DNA from: Verrucomicrobiota bacterium
GTDB taxonomy: Bacteria > Verrucomicrobiota > Verrucomicrobiia > Palsa-1439
DNA length: 57,903 nt
Assembly: GCA_016871575.1 (NCBI GenBank)
Contig: VHCW01000020.1
Location: 1 to 57,903 of the forward strand
Reading direction: 5' to 3'
Under the pieces are notes generated by a model. That model did not search any database. It was not told the DNA's origin and saw nothing but the letters and a program-made list of their open reading frames with translations. Numbering within the stretch: position 1 is the stretch's first letter; each line of letters opens with the position of its first letter. Shown in pieces: positions 34,858 to 44,305 of this stretch. The position numbers were made by a program, and so were the translations under genes.

Positions 34858-36032
34858 GCTGTACTCCTCAGAACCCGCGCCGCCGCCGAGCTTCGCATCA
34901 CCGCCCTTACAGGTGCGAGTTCCAGGACGCCCCGCGCTGCTTCCTCTGCGGCCTGCGGACGGCCAAGCACCTGGGCCGCGGCACGCATCCGACGGAGCCG
35001 TTCCGGGTTGCGGAGAAACTCGTCCACGAACCGGAAGACATCCTTCGCGTTCCGCGCCTGCACGGCGACGCCGTGGGAAAGAAGAAACTCGGTGTTCTTC
35101 GCTTCCTGGCCGGGGATCGGGTTGATAATAATCATCGGCAACTGTCGCACCAGCGCTTCCGCAGTGGTAATGCCGCCCGGCTTTGTCACGATGAGTTCGG
35201 AGACCTCCATCAACTCATGCACGTTCTCGACAAAGCCAAGGACGGCCGTGGTATGACGCAACTTCCGCCCGCGCCGCTCCAATCGCCCTTTCAGTTGCGC
35301 GTTGCTGCCCGTGACAACAATCATGTCGAACGGCTGCGGCAGTTTGTCGAGCCGGCGAATCACCGACTTCATCGGCCCCAGACCAAGGCTGCCGCCCATC
35401 ACCAGTATCTTGGGCAGGTTCGGACGCAATCCGAGCCGCTCGACAATCTCTTGGCGACTGACCCGCTGTGTGTGTTGCTGGCGAATCGGGATACCCGACA
35501 CTTTGATTCGGGCGGTATCCACACCGTGTGAGATCAACGTCGCCTTCGTCGAGTCGTTCGGCGCAATGTACAAATCCACCTTGTCGTGCGCCCAGTAGCG
35601 GTGCGCGACAAAATCGGTCAGGACGCCCACCAAGCGCGGCCGATCAAGGCCGGTTTTTCCCTTCCACGACGCCAAGACGCCGCAGGAAAACGCCTGGGTG
35701 CAAACCACCACATCGGGCTGGAATTCATCGAGCACCGATTCCAGTTTCTTCGAGTTCCCGCGATGAAGAAGGTCGCGGATCTTTTTCGTTCGCTTCTGAA
35801 ACTCCGGGTTGTCGTACATGTACTCCCAGATTTCCGGGGCGGCCTTCAAGATCGCCAGGTACGCTTTCAGGGTCATCTTCGACAAAATGGGGTTCGCGTG
35901 CCGAAACGAATCCAGCAACCGCGTTTCCACACCCGGCGCAAACCGCCGCACGGCCTCTTCAACGGCCACCGCGGCGGCATAATGTCCCGAGTGCTTTGTC
36001 AGATACAAAAACAGTATTCGTGGGTTTTGCAT
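34854..36032 (-). CDS. MGDG-synthase/MurG-like glycosyltransferase
   Basis: A 392-residue GT28-like enzyme. The N-terminal part matches the MGDG synthase domain (ILFLYLTKHSGHYAAA, GVLTDFVAHRYWAHDKVDLYIAPND). The C-terminal nucleotide-sugar domain has ILVMGGSLGLGPMKSV, GFVENVHELMEVSELIVTKPGGITTAEAL and PIPGQEAKN. Relatives add galactose or glucose to diacylglycerol. Start 36032 gives the family N-terminus (MQNPRILF); the longer frame overlaps the divergent promoter. First gene of a glycolipid operon with the acyltransferase and GT2. Confidence 0.82.
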   Translation of the reverse strand: MQNPRILFLYLTKHSGHYAAAVAVEEAVRRFAPGVETRLLDSFRHANPILSKMTLKAYLAILKAAPEIWEYMYDNPEFQKRTKKIRDLLHRGNSKKLESVLDEFQPDVVVCTQAFSCGVLASWKGKTGLDRPRLVGVLTDFVAHRYWAHDKVDLYIAPNDSTKATLISHGVDTARIKVSGIPIRQQHTQRVSRQEIVERLGLRPNLPKILVMGGSLGLGPMKSVIRRLDKLPQPFDMIVVTGSNAQLKGRLERRGRKLRHTTAVLGFVENVHELMEVSELIVTKPGGITTAEALVRQLPMIIINPIPGQEAKNTEFLLSHGVAVQARNAKDVFRFVDEFLRNPERLRRMRAAAQVLGRPQAAEEAARGVLELAPVRAVMRSSAAARVLRSTA

Positions 36033-36129
36033 TCCAGTAGGGCGCCAGCATACCCAAGGAACTTTCCCCTGGTCAAACAAACTATTTTCGACTCGCAGCT
36101 TGTCCCGCTTCCCGATAATTTCACGCCTG

Positions 36130-37089
36130 ATGAATGATTGCGCCATTCGCACCCGCGACTGCCCGCGTTGTCCGCTTTGCCAAGGCGAGGGAGGCGGACT
36201 CTACTGCAGGCTCCCCGACCGCCTCTTTGGCGCGCCCGGCCTCTGGAACATCCGCCAATGCGCCAACACGGCCTGCGGACTTCTCTGGCTCGATCCCATG
36301 CCGCTCGCGGAGGATTTGCCGTTCGCCTATCAAGATTATTTCACGCACAAGGACAAACCGGTCGAACGAACCGGAATGATCCACCGCCTCTACCGTCTGC
36401 TGCTGGCCGTTTCGGGACTGGCACGCCAACGCGCCGAACTCCGCACGCTTTTTCTGCGACACGCCTTGCCGGGCCGATTGCTGGAAGTCGGCTGCGGCAC
36501 CGGCGAGCGGCTCGCTGAGTTCCGCAGCTTGGGCTGGGAGGTCGAAGGTCAGGAGATTGACCCTGTTGCCGTCGAACGCGCAACGGCACGCAGTCTGTGC
36601 ATTCATCTGGGGGCGCTCCCGAACTTGTCATTGCCGGAAAACCATTTCGATGCCGTCGTTATGAACCACGTGATCGAACACGTCCAAGATCCCCTCTCGC
36701 TGCTCTGCGAATGCCGCCGCGTTCTGAAAACGGGCGGCCACTTGGCGGTCGTCACGCCGAACACCACCAGCCTCGGCCACCGCTGTTACGGCTCCTGCTG
36801 GATGGCGCTTGACCCACCAAGGCACCTGCATCTGTTTTCCCCAAAGACACTCCAACAACTCGCCTGCAACGCCGGTTTCCGCGACTGTCAGGCATGGACG
36901 ACCGCCGCCAACGCGCAGTTTGTCGCCGAGGGCAGCATCGCCATCCAACGCACCGGACACCATCGCTTCGGCCCGTCGCCCGGCCTGGCTCTGGGACTGG
37001 AGTCGCTGCTGTTTCAACTCCGGGCGAGCGCGACGATTCTAGTGCGCAAACACTCCGGCGAGGAATGCGTGCTCACGGCCACGAAATAA
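36130..37089 (+). CDS. SAM-dependent methyltransferase with N-terminal zinc-ribbon
   Basis: A 319-residue methyltransferase. The first 50 residues hold four or more cysteines in ribbon spacing (CPRCPLCQGEGG, then QCANTACGLLWLDPMP), a common N-terminal module in sugar- or lipid-modifying methyltransferases. The Rossmann core has LLEVGCGTGERLAEF, VVMNHVIEHVQDP and LKTGGHLAVVTPN. GATAAT at 36114-36119 lies 10 nt before the ATG with no Shine-Dalgarno. It heads a plus-strand set with two glycosyltransferases directly after it, so it probably modifies a surface polysaccharide or its lipid-linked precursor. Confidence 0.82.
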   Translation: MNDCAIRTRDCPRCPLCQGEGGGLYCRLPDRLFGAPGLWNIRQCANTACGLLWLDPMPLAEDLPFAYQDYFTHKDKPVERTGMIHRLYRLLLAVSGLARQRAELRTLFLRHALPGRLLEVGCGTGERLAEFRSLGWEVEGQEIDPVAVERATARSLCIHLGALPNLSLPENHFDAVVMNHVIEHVQDPLSLLCECRRVLKTGGHLAVVTPNTTSLGHRCYGSCWMALDPPRHLHLFSPKTLQQLACNAGFRDCQAWTTAANAQFVAEGSIAIQRTGHHRFGPSPGLALGLESLLFQLRASATILVRKHSGEECVLTATK

Positions 37090-37956
37090 ATGAACGCGAC
37101 TCTCGCCATCATCATCGTCAGCTACAATGTTCGCGACCGGTTGCGCGAGTGTCTGCGACGCCTCGACGGCCGGCGGATCATCGTTGTGGACAACGCCAGC
37201 ACCGACGGCGCCGCCGAAATGGTTCGCGCTGAGTTTGCGTCCGCGCACCTGATCGCCAACGATGTGAACCGCGGATTTGCCGCGGCCTGCAACCAAGGTC
37301 TGCGCGCCGGCAACGAGGACTTCATCTTCATCCTCAACCCGGACACCGTTGTCGAGCCGGCCGCCATCGAGACGCTTCTCGATTTCATGAAGCGTGAATC
37401 GCACACCGGCGCCTGCGCGCCGCGCCTCATCAATCCTGACGGCACGCTCCAGCCTTCGTGTCGCCGGTTCCCCACCCTTCCACGGCTTGCGTTGGACGAA
37501 TTGGGACTGGGCAAGTTGTTTCCGCGTTCCCGGTACCTTGGCGATTATCGCATGACATGGTGGCCGCACAACGAACGCCGTGAAGTTGACCAGGCGATGG
37601 GCGCGGCGTTGCTGTTGCGGCGCGCGGCGCTCGATGTTGTTGGCACCTTCGACGAACGATTCTTCATGTACTACGAAGAAGTGGACCTTTGTCTCCGCCT
37701 GCGCCAGGCTGGATGGAAAATCATGTTTGTGCCCGATGCCGTTGTCACCCATCACGGAGGCGCCAGCGCGCGGCAATCACTGGGTGCGATGACGCTGGCG
37801 CGATACCGGAGCCTGTTTGCATTTTACCGGAAACATTATCCCGGTTGGCATCGTCTCGCGCTCAAGCCCATCGTCGCCTTTGCTGCCGCATTGCGGTTGC
37901 TGACCCCGCGACGAACCGCGTTTGCGCCCATCCTCTGGAAAGTGTGGTCGCTGTGA
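37090..37956 (+). CDS. Family 2 glycosyltransferase (rhamnosyltransferase-like)
   Basis: A 288-residue GT2 of the WbbL/rhamnosyltransferase group: IIIVSYNVRDRLRECL, VVDNASTDGAAEM, NRGFAAACNQGLRAG, the DXD-type ILNPDTVVEP and FMYYEEVDLCLRLRQAGW. It directly abuts the methyltransferase stop (start at the next base) and its own stop overlaps the following GT start as GTGA, so the three are tightly linked. Confidence 0.88.
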   Translation: MNATLAIIIVSYNVRDRLRECLRRLDGRRIIVVDNASTDGAAEMVRAEFASAHLIANDVNRGFAAACNQGLRAGNEDFIFILNPDTVVEPAAIETLLDFMKRESHTGACAPRLINPDGTLQPSCRRFPTLPRLALDELGLGKLFPRSRYLGDYRMTWWPHNERREVDQAMGAALLLRRAALDVVGTFDERFFMYYEEVDLCLRLRQAGWKIMFVPDAVVTHHGGASARQSLGAMTLARYRSLFAFYRKHYPGWHRLALKPIVAFAAALRLLTPRRTAFAPILWKVWSL

Positions 37957-38909
37957 AAGTCCTCTTTCTCACGCGCACCGGGCCGCGCGGCCCATCGAGC
38001 CGCTACCGCGTTTATCAACTGTTGCCACTTCTCACCGGCATCGAAGCCGTAGTCTCACCCGCCATCGAAGACTCGCTCCGTGCCACGTGGCAACGACGGC
38101 GCGCCGACCTCGACCGCGTCGGCGAGTTCGATGCCGTCTTCGTCCAGAAAGGAGTCTTCCCCGGCCTTTCCTCCGGCTTCGAGCGGCGCTTCGCCGCAAA
38201 GAAACCGCTCATCTTCGACTTCGACGACGCGATGTGGCTGCCGCGTGTCGGTGGCTCGCGCGTGGCGCGCGTCCTGCACCGCGAACGCGCCGTGCAGGAC
38301 GTATTGCGTTGCGCCGCTGCCGTCATCGCCGGCAATGATTACCTCGCCGACTACGCGAGCCGCTTCAACCGCAACGTCACCGTCGTGCCGACGGCGATTG
38401 ACACGGCAAAATACCCTTCTGGGGCCAGTGCGACCGTCGGGTGGATCGGCAGCCGGACTACTTTACCGTATTTGAAACCACTGAAACCGGTGTTTCAGAA
38501 ACTTGGCATTGTTCCGCGCGTGATTGCCGCGGGCGATCCCGGTTTTCGCGTTGATTTCCGCCCGTGGACACTGGAAACCGAGTTGGCAGAGTTGGCGCAG
38601 ATTGGTATTGGCGTCTCGCCGTTGCCCGACGCGCCGTGGGAACGCGGCAAGTGCGCCGTGAAAGCACTCCAGTACATGGCCTGTGGCATTCCCGTCGTGG
38701 CATCGCCCGTTGGTGTGCACCACCAGATCATCCAGCACGGCGTCAACGGCTACCTCGCCGGCGCGCCTGTCGAGTGGGAGAGTTACCTGCGCGAGTTGAT
38801 CGCAAATACGGCGCTGCGCCAGCAGCTCGGCAACGCCGGGCGCGCGCTCGTCCAGCAGCGATACGACATTCATCAAGCCGCCGCGCGCGTCGCGTCAGTA
38901 CTGAACTGA
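37953..38909 (+). CDS. Family 4-type glycosyltransferase
   Basis: A 318-residue GT-B glycosyltransferase. N-terminal VLFLTRTGPRGPSSRYR, the FDFDDAMW block common in this group, VVPTAIDTAKYP, a GWIGSRTTLPYL nucleotide-binding loop and the donor-site KALQYMACGIPVVASPVGVH followed by VNGYLA. GTG start (37953) overlaps the previous stop; the much longer frame from 37689 lies antisense-free but inside the upstream gene in another frame and is not real. Probably extends a surface glycan. Confidence 0.85.
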   Translation: MKVLFLTRTGPRGPSSRYRVYQLLPLLTGIEAVVSPAIEDSLRATWQRRRADLDRVGEFDAVFVQKGVFPGLSSGFERRFAAKKPLIFDFDDAMWLPRVGGSRVARVLHRERAVQDVLRCAAAVIAGNDYLADYASRFNRNVTVVPTAIDTAKYPSGASATVGWIGSRTTLPYLKPLKPVFQKLGIVPRVIAAGDPGFRVDFRPWTLETELAELAQIGIGVSPLPDAPWERGKCAVKALQYMACGIPVVASPVGVHHQIIQHGVNGYLAGAPVEWESYLRELIANTALRQQLGNAGRALVQQRYDIHQAAARVASVLN

Positions 38910-38970
38910 AAACCGGCCCGCAAACGAAAGATTGAGCTTCGGCGGTGACTGTGGTAGTTACGCGAGCCGC

Positions 38971-39612
38971 ATGACCCAAGTCATTCTTCACGATCCGAGC
39001 CGCAAGCTGTCCGCGACGCTACTCAACGTGGTGGACGCCTTGCCGTCGCGCTCAGTCACCTTGCGTGACCTGCTCACGTTGATTGGCGAGGAAGGGTTGC
39101 TCCTGCTTTGCGCGTTCCTCACCCTGCCGTTCCTGATCCCGGTTTCAATTCCCGGTGTCAGCACCGTGTTCGGGCTGGCGATCATCCTGATTGGGATGGG
39201 AGTGACGTTCAACCGGCTGCCATGGTTTCCCCCGTTCATCCTGAACCGGCCCCTCTCATCGGACCGGCTCAAAGACGTTTTACGGCGCGGCGCGGCTCTG
39301 GTCGCGCGGTTTGAACGCTTCGTGCGGCCGCGCTGGCCGGCCTTGTCCGGTACCGCGGGGATGAATTACTTTAATGGCGTCGCGCTGGTATTCGGGGGCG
39401 TGCTCCTGATGCTGCCCTTGGGACTCGTGCCGTTCTCGAACACGCTGCCGGCGTTGGCGATCCTGTTTCTCGCCATGGGAATGCTCGAACGCGACGGGCT
39501 GTGCATCCTCGGCGGTTACTTCATGAACGTCGCCACCGTCATCTACTTCACCGCGTTGGCGATTGGCGTCCTGCGGGCGGGTGAAGGTTTGAGCGCCTTG
39601 TTCGGTTCCTGA
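38971..39612 (+). CDS. ExoD-like exopolysaccharide-synthesis membrane protein
   Basis: A 213-residue membrane protein of the ExoD family (PF06055). The N-terminal cytoplasmic part (SVTLRDLLTLIGEEGLLLLC) is diagnostic. Several hydrophobic helices follow (FLTLPFLIPVSIPGVSTV, NYFNGVALVFGGVLLMLPL, LPALAILFLAMGMLERDGL). Rhizobial exoD mutants are affected in exopolysaccharide production and alkali tolerance, but its biochemical role is unknown. It follows the glycosyltransferases by 61 bp; TTGAGC at 38932 and a poor -10 just upstream could allow its own transcription. Confidence 0.88.
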   Translation: MTQVILHDPSRKLSATLLNVVDALPSRSVTLRDLLTLIGEEGLLLLCAFLTLPFLIPVSIPGVSTVFGLAIILIGMGVTFNRLPWFPPFILNRPLSSDRLKDVLRRGAALVARFERFVRPRWPALSGTAGMNYFNGVALVFGGVLLMLPLGLVPFSNTLPALAILFLAMGMLERDGLCILGGYFMNVATVIYFTALAIGVLRAGEGLSALFGS

Positions 39613-39743
39613 CCCGCAGCCGCGATCAGCGGTCGGCCGCCGCCTGTTCTGCGCACCTCCGCCGAACCCATTTCACTCTTACCGGCACCTCCCTCGCCTT
39701 CGGCGGCCAATCGTCAAGCGATAACAGGACTTCGCCTGACTCT

Positions 39744-40529
39744 TCACCATGCTTTCAACACTGCATTCAACCCCGCCATCAGCGCCACGCCGATGCCGAA
39801 GTTCACCAACACTCGTTTCTTGCCGTGTTTGAGCAACTCGCCAAACACCGCGTGAATTGCCAAATACAGAAACCCGCCGCCCACGTGCGCCAACACCGCA
39901 TTCAACCACTGCGCCGATACTCCCGGCAACAACCAAATCCCCAGCGCGCCGCCCAGCAACGTCGTCGCCTCCACCGCCGCCACCCACAGCACCGCCGTCA
40001 TCTTCTTGAATCCCGCGCCGAGCAACAACGCCCCCAGCGCAAGCCCCTCCGGCACCTTGTGAATGCAAATGGCCAGCACCAGCGACAAATCCATTCCATG
40101 CGCGTGACCATGATCATGTCCGTGTCCGCCGCACTGGTGCCCGGCTGCCAACGCCAGCCCGTCGAGCGTGCTGTGGATCGCCAGCGCAATCACCAGCCCG
40201 GACGCGATCTCGCTGAACCGATGCGTCGTCGCTTCATCAAAATGGCTCGCGGCGCAAGCCGGGCAGACGTGAAACACATATTTGCTGATCAAATGAAACA
40301 CCACATACCCCGACCCCACCGCCAACGCCAACTCCCACGACGGCAACACCGACCACGCCTCCGGCACAATCGTGAACACCGTCACCCCCAACAGCGTGCC
40401 GGCGGCCAGACTGATCAGCGCACACAACCGTTTGTGTGTCACCCCGCTCATCGCGCTGGCCGCGCCGCCGGCCACCGCCAGCCCAAACGCCAGCGTGACC
40501 TGTCCAATGGTGATCCAATGTTCCTGCAT
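39744..40529 (-). CDS. ZIP-family divalent metal transporter
   Basis: A 261-residue ZIP transporter for zinc or related cations. Metal-site helices are HSTLDGLALAAG and HKVPEGLALG. A His-rich loop between them (HQCGGHGHDHGHAHG) and a CPAC motif in an earlier loop are likely metal-sensing or delivery elements. Eight helices are expected. Start 40529 (MQEHWIT) suits the first helix. Transcribed away from the ExoD gene; the 130 bp between their ends show no clear terminator. Confidence 0.88.
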   Translation of the reverse strand: MQEHWITIGQVTLAFGLAVAGGAASAMSGVTHKRLCALISLAAGTLLGVTVFTIVPEAWSVLPSWELALAVGSGYVVFHLISKYVFHVCPACAASHFDEATTHRFSEIASGLVIALAIHSTLDGLALAAGHQCGGHGHDHGHAHGMDLSLVLAICIHKVPEGLALGALLLGAGFKKMTAVLWVAAVEATTLLGGALGIWLLPGVSAQWLNAVLAHVGGGFLYLAIHAVFGELLKHGKKRVLVNFGIGVALMAGLNAVLKAW

Positions 40530-40640
40530 GATTGAGGCCGGATGGTGGCACACTCAAGCGCACTGTTCAAACTTTTGTTGGATTTGTTTCAACGCCGCAA
40601 GGGCGCGGGCGCTTGACCTCCATGACGGAGTGCAGCGTGA

Positions 40641-41501
40641 CTACGGCGCTCTTCCGTACAAACCGTTGCCGGGTTGGAGATGGAGTAGCTTCCGAAAATC
40701 GGCGGGCGTCATGATGTTGCGTTCGCAACTCGACGCGATGTTGTGGATGCGACGGACCAGATCGGCGTTGGTGGCCAGCCGCGTCCTGTTCTTGTCGAAC
40801 CAGATGTTGTCCTCCAAGCCGACGCGCACGCCGCCGCCGGCGCAGATCGCGAGGGAGTTCACGGTCAACTGCGCGTCCCCAATCCCGGCGAGGCTCCAAT
40901 AAGAGTTCGGCGGCAGATCGTTGATCATGACTCCGGCATGAAGCAAATCGGCCTGCGCGCAGGCAATGTTGCCGAGAAGCAGATTGAAATAGTGTGGCGG
41001 CTGCAGAATGCCTTTCCGCTCAAGATACTTCGCGTAGTTGATCATGCCGGAGTCGAAGGCTTCCAGTTCCGACAGAATCCCGCGCTTCTTCATTTCCGTC
41101 GCGAGCGCGACGATCATGTCGGGGGCGTTCACGCTCGCGACCTTGTTGAAATTGAGCGAACTGAGCGTGAGACTGCCCATGTCCGGCTTCAAGTCCCCGT
41201 CGAGAAAAAGCGGTTGCGCGCACTGCTGGAATTCCGTGAGGGTCCGGCCGCTCAGCGAAACGCAAATCACGAGGTCCTTGGAGAACGACCGTATCCCCGC
41301 GATGATCTCGGCATAGACCTGCCGGCTGGACACGGGTTTGCTATTCGTCCCATCCCGGGCATGAAGATGGACCATGGTGATTCCAATCCCAACAGCCCGT
41401 CGGACATCTTCCACGATCTCCTCGGGGGTAATAGGCACATGCGGGGTCATGTCCTTGGTCGGGATCATTCCCGTCGGCGTAAAATTGACAATCAAATCCA
41501 C
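40641..41501 (-). CDS. BKACE-family beta-keto acid cleavage enzyme (DUF849)
   Basis: A 286-residue TIM-barrel enzyme. The zinc-binding HLHARDG lies near residue 45 and GLEDNIWFD near residue 230. BKACE enzymes condense a beta-keto acid with acetyl-CoA to give acetoacetate and a new CoA ester; the founding member, Kce, acts in lysine fermentation. The exact beta-keto acid is set by pocket residues I cannot assign. It ends a long minus-strand run, 24 bp after a hexapeptide acyltransferase. Confidence 0.88.
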   Translation of the reverse strand: MDLIVNFTPTGMIPTKDMTPHVPITPEEIVEDVRRAVGIGITMVHLHARDGTNSKPVSSRQVYAEIIAGIRSFSKDLVICVSLSGRTLTEFQQCAQPLFLDGDLKPDMGSLTLSSLNFNKVASVNAPDMIVALATEMKKRGILSELEAFDSGMINYAKYLERKGILQPPHYFNLLLGNIACAQADLLHAGVMINDLPPNSYWSLAGIGDAQLTVNSLAICAGGGVRVGLEDNIWFDKNRTRLATNADLVRRIHNIASSCERNIMTPADFRKLLHLQPGNGLYGRAP

Positions 41502-41525
41502 GTGGTCAGCTCGCTTTCAAAAACT

Positions 41526-42092
41526 CTACTTGATTTCCTTCACCAGTTCGGCGGGCACTCCCGCGACGAACGCGTTGTCGGGAACATCACGGTTCACGAC
41601 GGCATGGGCGGCCACGACCGCATTCGCGCCAATCGTCACCCCCATCACGATCACCGCGCCCGCCTTGATGCCGGCGCCTTCCTTGATCAACACCGGCTTG
41701 AACCCACACGTATGGCTCAGCCGGTCTTCCAAGAAGCGGTTGCCGTTGTAAAAATTATGCGACATGATAATCACTCCCGGCCCGAGACTGACGCCCTTCT
41801 TCAGCGTGACCGGCGCGGAAACGTCCAGGAAATTGTTTCCGTTCAACACGCAATTATCCTCAATCGTGAGGTTGGAGAAATCCGGTTTCAGATCCGCCCG
41901 GTGGATTGTGATCGGCGCGAGAAGACGAACGCGATACTCGCCGATCTTCGCGCCGAACGCACGCAACACCAGCGCGTTCGTGCTCTTGCCGTAATTCAGC
42001 ACGCGCGGCACGCCGACCAACCGAAACCAGCCTTTGATTACACATAATCGCAGTCGCATCCAGACACGTCGCAGCAGACGCTTGTTATCCAC
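41526..42092 (-). CDS. Left-handed beta-helix (hexapeptide) acyltransferase
   Basis: A 188-residue trimeric acyltransferase with GTG start. The C-terminal two thirds show hexapeptide repeats ending in PVLIKEGAGIKAGAVIVMGVTIGANAVVAAHAVV (shown in parts: IKAGAVIVMGVTIGANAVVA) and the VPAELVKEI tail; SHNFYNGNRF holds the catalytic His. The N-terminal 50 residues are basic and hydrophobic, probably membrane-facing. This type acetylates sugars or other small molecules. The 77 bp to the upstream gene contain nothing obvious. Confidence 0.85.
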   Translation of the reverse strand: MDNKRLLRRVWMRLRLCVIKGWFRLVGVPRVLNYGKSTNALVLRAFGAKIGEYRVRLLAPITIHRADLKPDFSNLTIEDNCVLNGNNFLDVSAPVTLKKGVSLGPGVIIMSHNFYNGNRFLEDRLSHTCGFKPVLIKEGAGIKAGAVIVMGVTIGANAVVAAHAVVNRDVPDNAFVAGVPAELVKEIK

Positions 42093-42169
42093 GTCTCACC
42101 ACCGCGTTCCTGTCGCTGGCTTGGGGTTCATTCGTCATCTGCGTGATTCTAAGAGTTCCCCCATCGCAG

Positions 42170-43369
42170 TCAACGCCGATTCTGGTCCAGATCATCGCGG
42201 CGACGGAAGCACCAGTTCAGGATCACCAAACTCAAAACACCGAACGGGAGAAGGGCGAGTTCCACCCACCACAAGGAAGCCTTGCCCATTTGACCCGACA
42301 CATGGAACGCGCCGGCCACGCTATCCAGCAGCGCAAAGATCAGAACGCCCCACGCTACCAGCATCGGCCGGCGTTGCGCGACTCCGAGCAACACCAGCGC
42401 GCGGGTTGCCCCGTGACACAGAATCGCCACGCACCGCTCGACGGGCGGCGCCAGCCAGAATAGCGAGGTCGTGCCCACAGCCGCCTGCGCCTGTCCTCCC
42501 ATCGTCTCCGCGCCCGGCAGTCCGACGACCAACACCGCCGCCGTAATCAGTTGCCCCACCCCCAACAGCAGCGCCTCGACAACCCCTGCGCCGACGCCGA
42601 TGGCGATGGCCCGGTGGCTGTCGCTGCCCAATTGCCGCCAGACCAACACCGCCGCCAAGGTGATCCCCATTTCAAAAACGCTCGAATGCAATCCCACATA
42701 CAAACCGCCAACTGCCACATACCACGGAAACGGCAACTGCTCTTTCAGAAAGCTGAACATCGCCGGGTTCATCAGGTAGGCCGCCGCGATCTTCAGCACG
42801 ACCGCCACCGCCCATAACGCCGCTCCAACCCAGAACCACCGGAGTTGGACACGGGTAAAGTGCCAGCATCCAAATCCGGCCAGCAGCGCCACAAGGATCA
42901 TGCCGACAGCCGACACGACCAACTTCACTGTAAACGCAAGCGACACCGGATCGCTTCGCGTGACGTAATAGCCAACCGCACGCCACTGGGCGTCCGTCTC
43001 TTTGACCAGGGTGACCGTTTCGACCATTTGACGGTTGTTCGCAAACGTGGAATCGAACCGCAAAATGGTGTAGGGACCACCTGCGGCGCCCGGCAGCGAT
43101 TTCATGGTTTGTGTGCTCTTGACCGTGCGCGAGCGCAACTCACCGAGCGGCTGACGCGCGCCCTTGAGCGCCTGCTCCCACTTCGCCGGCGTAACGGCAC
43201 TGCGAAAATGCGCGGCGGCAGTCTGCCAACTCTGCGTCACCTGACCGGCATCGGTCAACGCCAGCCACTGTTGCGCTGCCGCCAACGCTTGTGTGTTCGT
43301 GTTCGTTGCAGCGTACAACGAACCGGTCAACGCGCTCGCGATCCCCAGCAGAATGACGAACTGTTTCAT
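42170..43369 (-). CDS. DUF4019 + YhfC-like membrane protein
   Basis: A 399-residue protein with a signal peptide (MKQFVILLGIASALTGSLYA). Residues about 25-130 match DUF4019: WLALTDAGQVTQSWQTAA, RQPLGELRSRTV, and QWRAVGYYVTR. The rest has about seven transmembrane helices resembling the YhfC putative intramembrane metalloprotease family, with GVGAGVVEALLLG and VERCVAILCHGATRALVL keeping a Glu, Glu-Arg and His, while the second His of the usual pattern is not seen. The ATG at 43369 is preferred over TTG 43375. It begins 2 bp after the amidohydrolase stop. The domain pairing is unfamiliar to me. Confidence 0.6.
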   Translation of the reverse strand: MKQFVILLGIASALTGSLYAATNTNTQALAAAQQWLALTDAGQVTQSWQTAAAHFRSAVTPAKWEQALKGARQPLGELRSRTVKSTQTMKSLPGAAGGPYTILRFDSTFANNRQMVETVTLVKETDAQWRAVGYYVTRSDPVSLAFTVKLVVSAVGMILVALLAGFGCWHFTRVQLRWFWVGAALWAVAVVLKIAAAYLMNPAMFSFLKEQLPFPWYVAVGGLYVGLHSSVFEMGITLAAVLVWRQLGSDSHRAIAIGVGAGVVEALLLGVGQLITAAVLVVGLPGAETMGGQAQAAVGTTSLFWLAPPVERCVAILCHGATRALVLLGVAQRRPMLVAWGVLIFALLDSVAGAFHVSGQMGKASLWWVELALLPFGVLSLVILNWCFRRRDDLDQNRR

Positions 43370-43371
43370 CG

Positions 43372-44301
43372 TCAAGCGAAGAACGTTGACTCGGCAGTGG
43401 TACGAAGTAGGCGGCGACGGATATCAGGCGTCAGGAAATCCAAGCGTGTGCGCAGGAGTTCCACGGAATCACGATAGGTGTGTTTGCCCAAGACTTGAAA
43501 CGGCGAGTCGCTTCCCCACATCAGGCGGTCGGCACCGAACGATTCCAGCAGCCGACGGATTATCGGCGCCAAATCCAAGTACGGCGGCTCTTTCTTGCCG
43601 AGCGCGTAGAACGCCGAGATCTTGACACGCACCTGCGGCTGGTCAGCCAGGCGACACAAGTTGTCAAGGTGCTCTTGGTGAAACTGCCCGTCCCCACCGA
43701 TGCGGGCGAAGTGATCAATGACAACTCGCGTCTGCGGGAACTTGCGGCATTGCGCCGCGACCGCCGGCAGGAACGAGGGATTCATCAACAGGCAAATCGC
43801 GAGTCCTTCGTCGCCCGCCAACCGCCACACGGTGGACAGCGACTCGTCGCGCAACCAAACGTCAGGGTCCGGTCCAGTGCCGGTGACGCGCAGGCCGCGC
43901 GCGCCGCGCCGCACCAAACCCCGAATCGTCTCCTGCGGCTTGTCCTGCGCGTTGACCATGCCCACCACTGCGAACGTCTTCGGGTGCTGCTCGCGAACGT
44001 CGAGGATGTACGAGTTGTCCACGCCAAACAGGCTGTACTGGACCAGCACAAACCGACGAACGCCGCACGGTTTGGCGTGGCTCAGCAGTTCCTCCGTAGT
44101 GAAGGACGGAAGCGGAAGCTGGTCCCGTCGCGCGCCGGGCCGCAGCGGGTAACGCAGATCATCCGACGGAAACACGTGCACGTGCGTATCAACAAAGTAC
44201 TCGCTTTCGGCATTCATGGCATGAACCTGTTGTAAGTTTACCAGTCCGGACACAGCGAATGCCGTTCGGACGATGAATCTGCGACGGGAGGTTTTGGACA
44301 T
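43372..44301 (-). CDS. Tat-exported amidohydrolase (TIM-barrel dicarboxylate lactonase-like)
   Basis: A 309-residue amidohydrolase-2 protein. A Tat-like signal (TSRRRFIVRTAFAVSGL) is followed by FVDTHVHVFPSD with the HXH metal motif, then VVIDHFARIGGDGQ and the final RLMWGSDSPFQVLG carrying the metal-binding Asp. Relatives include 2-pyrone-4,6-dicarboxylate lactonase and other ring-opening hydrolases; substrate unknown. It follows the ABM monooxygenase gene by 4 bp, so the two may act in one pathway. Confidence 0.82.
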   Translation of the reverse strand: MSKTSRRRFIVRTAFAVSGLVNLQQVHAMNAESEYFVDTHVHVFPSDDLRYPLRPGARRDQLPLPSFTTEELLSHAKPCGVRRFVLVQYSLFGVDNSYILDVREQHPKTFAVVGMVNAQDKPQETIRGLVRRGARGLRVTGTGPDPDVWLRDESLSTVWRLAGDEGLAICLLMNPSFLPAVAAQCRKFPQTRVVIDHFARIGGDGQFHQEHLDNLCRLADQPQVRVKISAFYALGKKEPPYLDLAPIIRRLLESFGADRLMWGSDSPFQVLGKHTYRDSVELLRTRLDFLTPDIRRRLLRTTAESTFFA

Positions 44302-44305
44302 CGTA

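Noticed and set aside
37689-37952. N-terminal extension of the family 4 glycosyltransferase
   Set aside because: Lies out of frame inside the upstream glycosyltransferase gene; the family N-terminus begins at the GTG at 37953.
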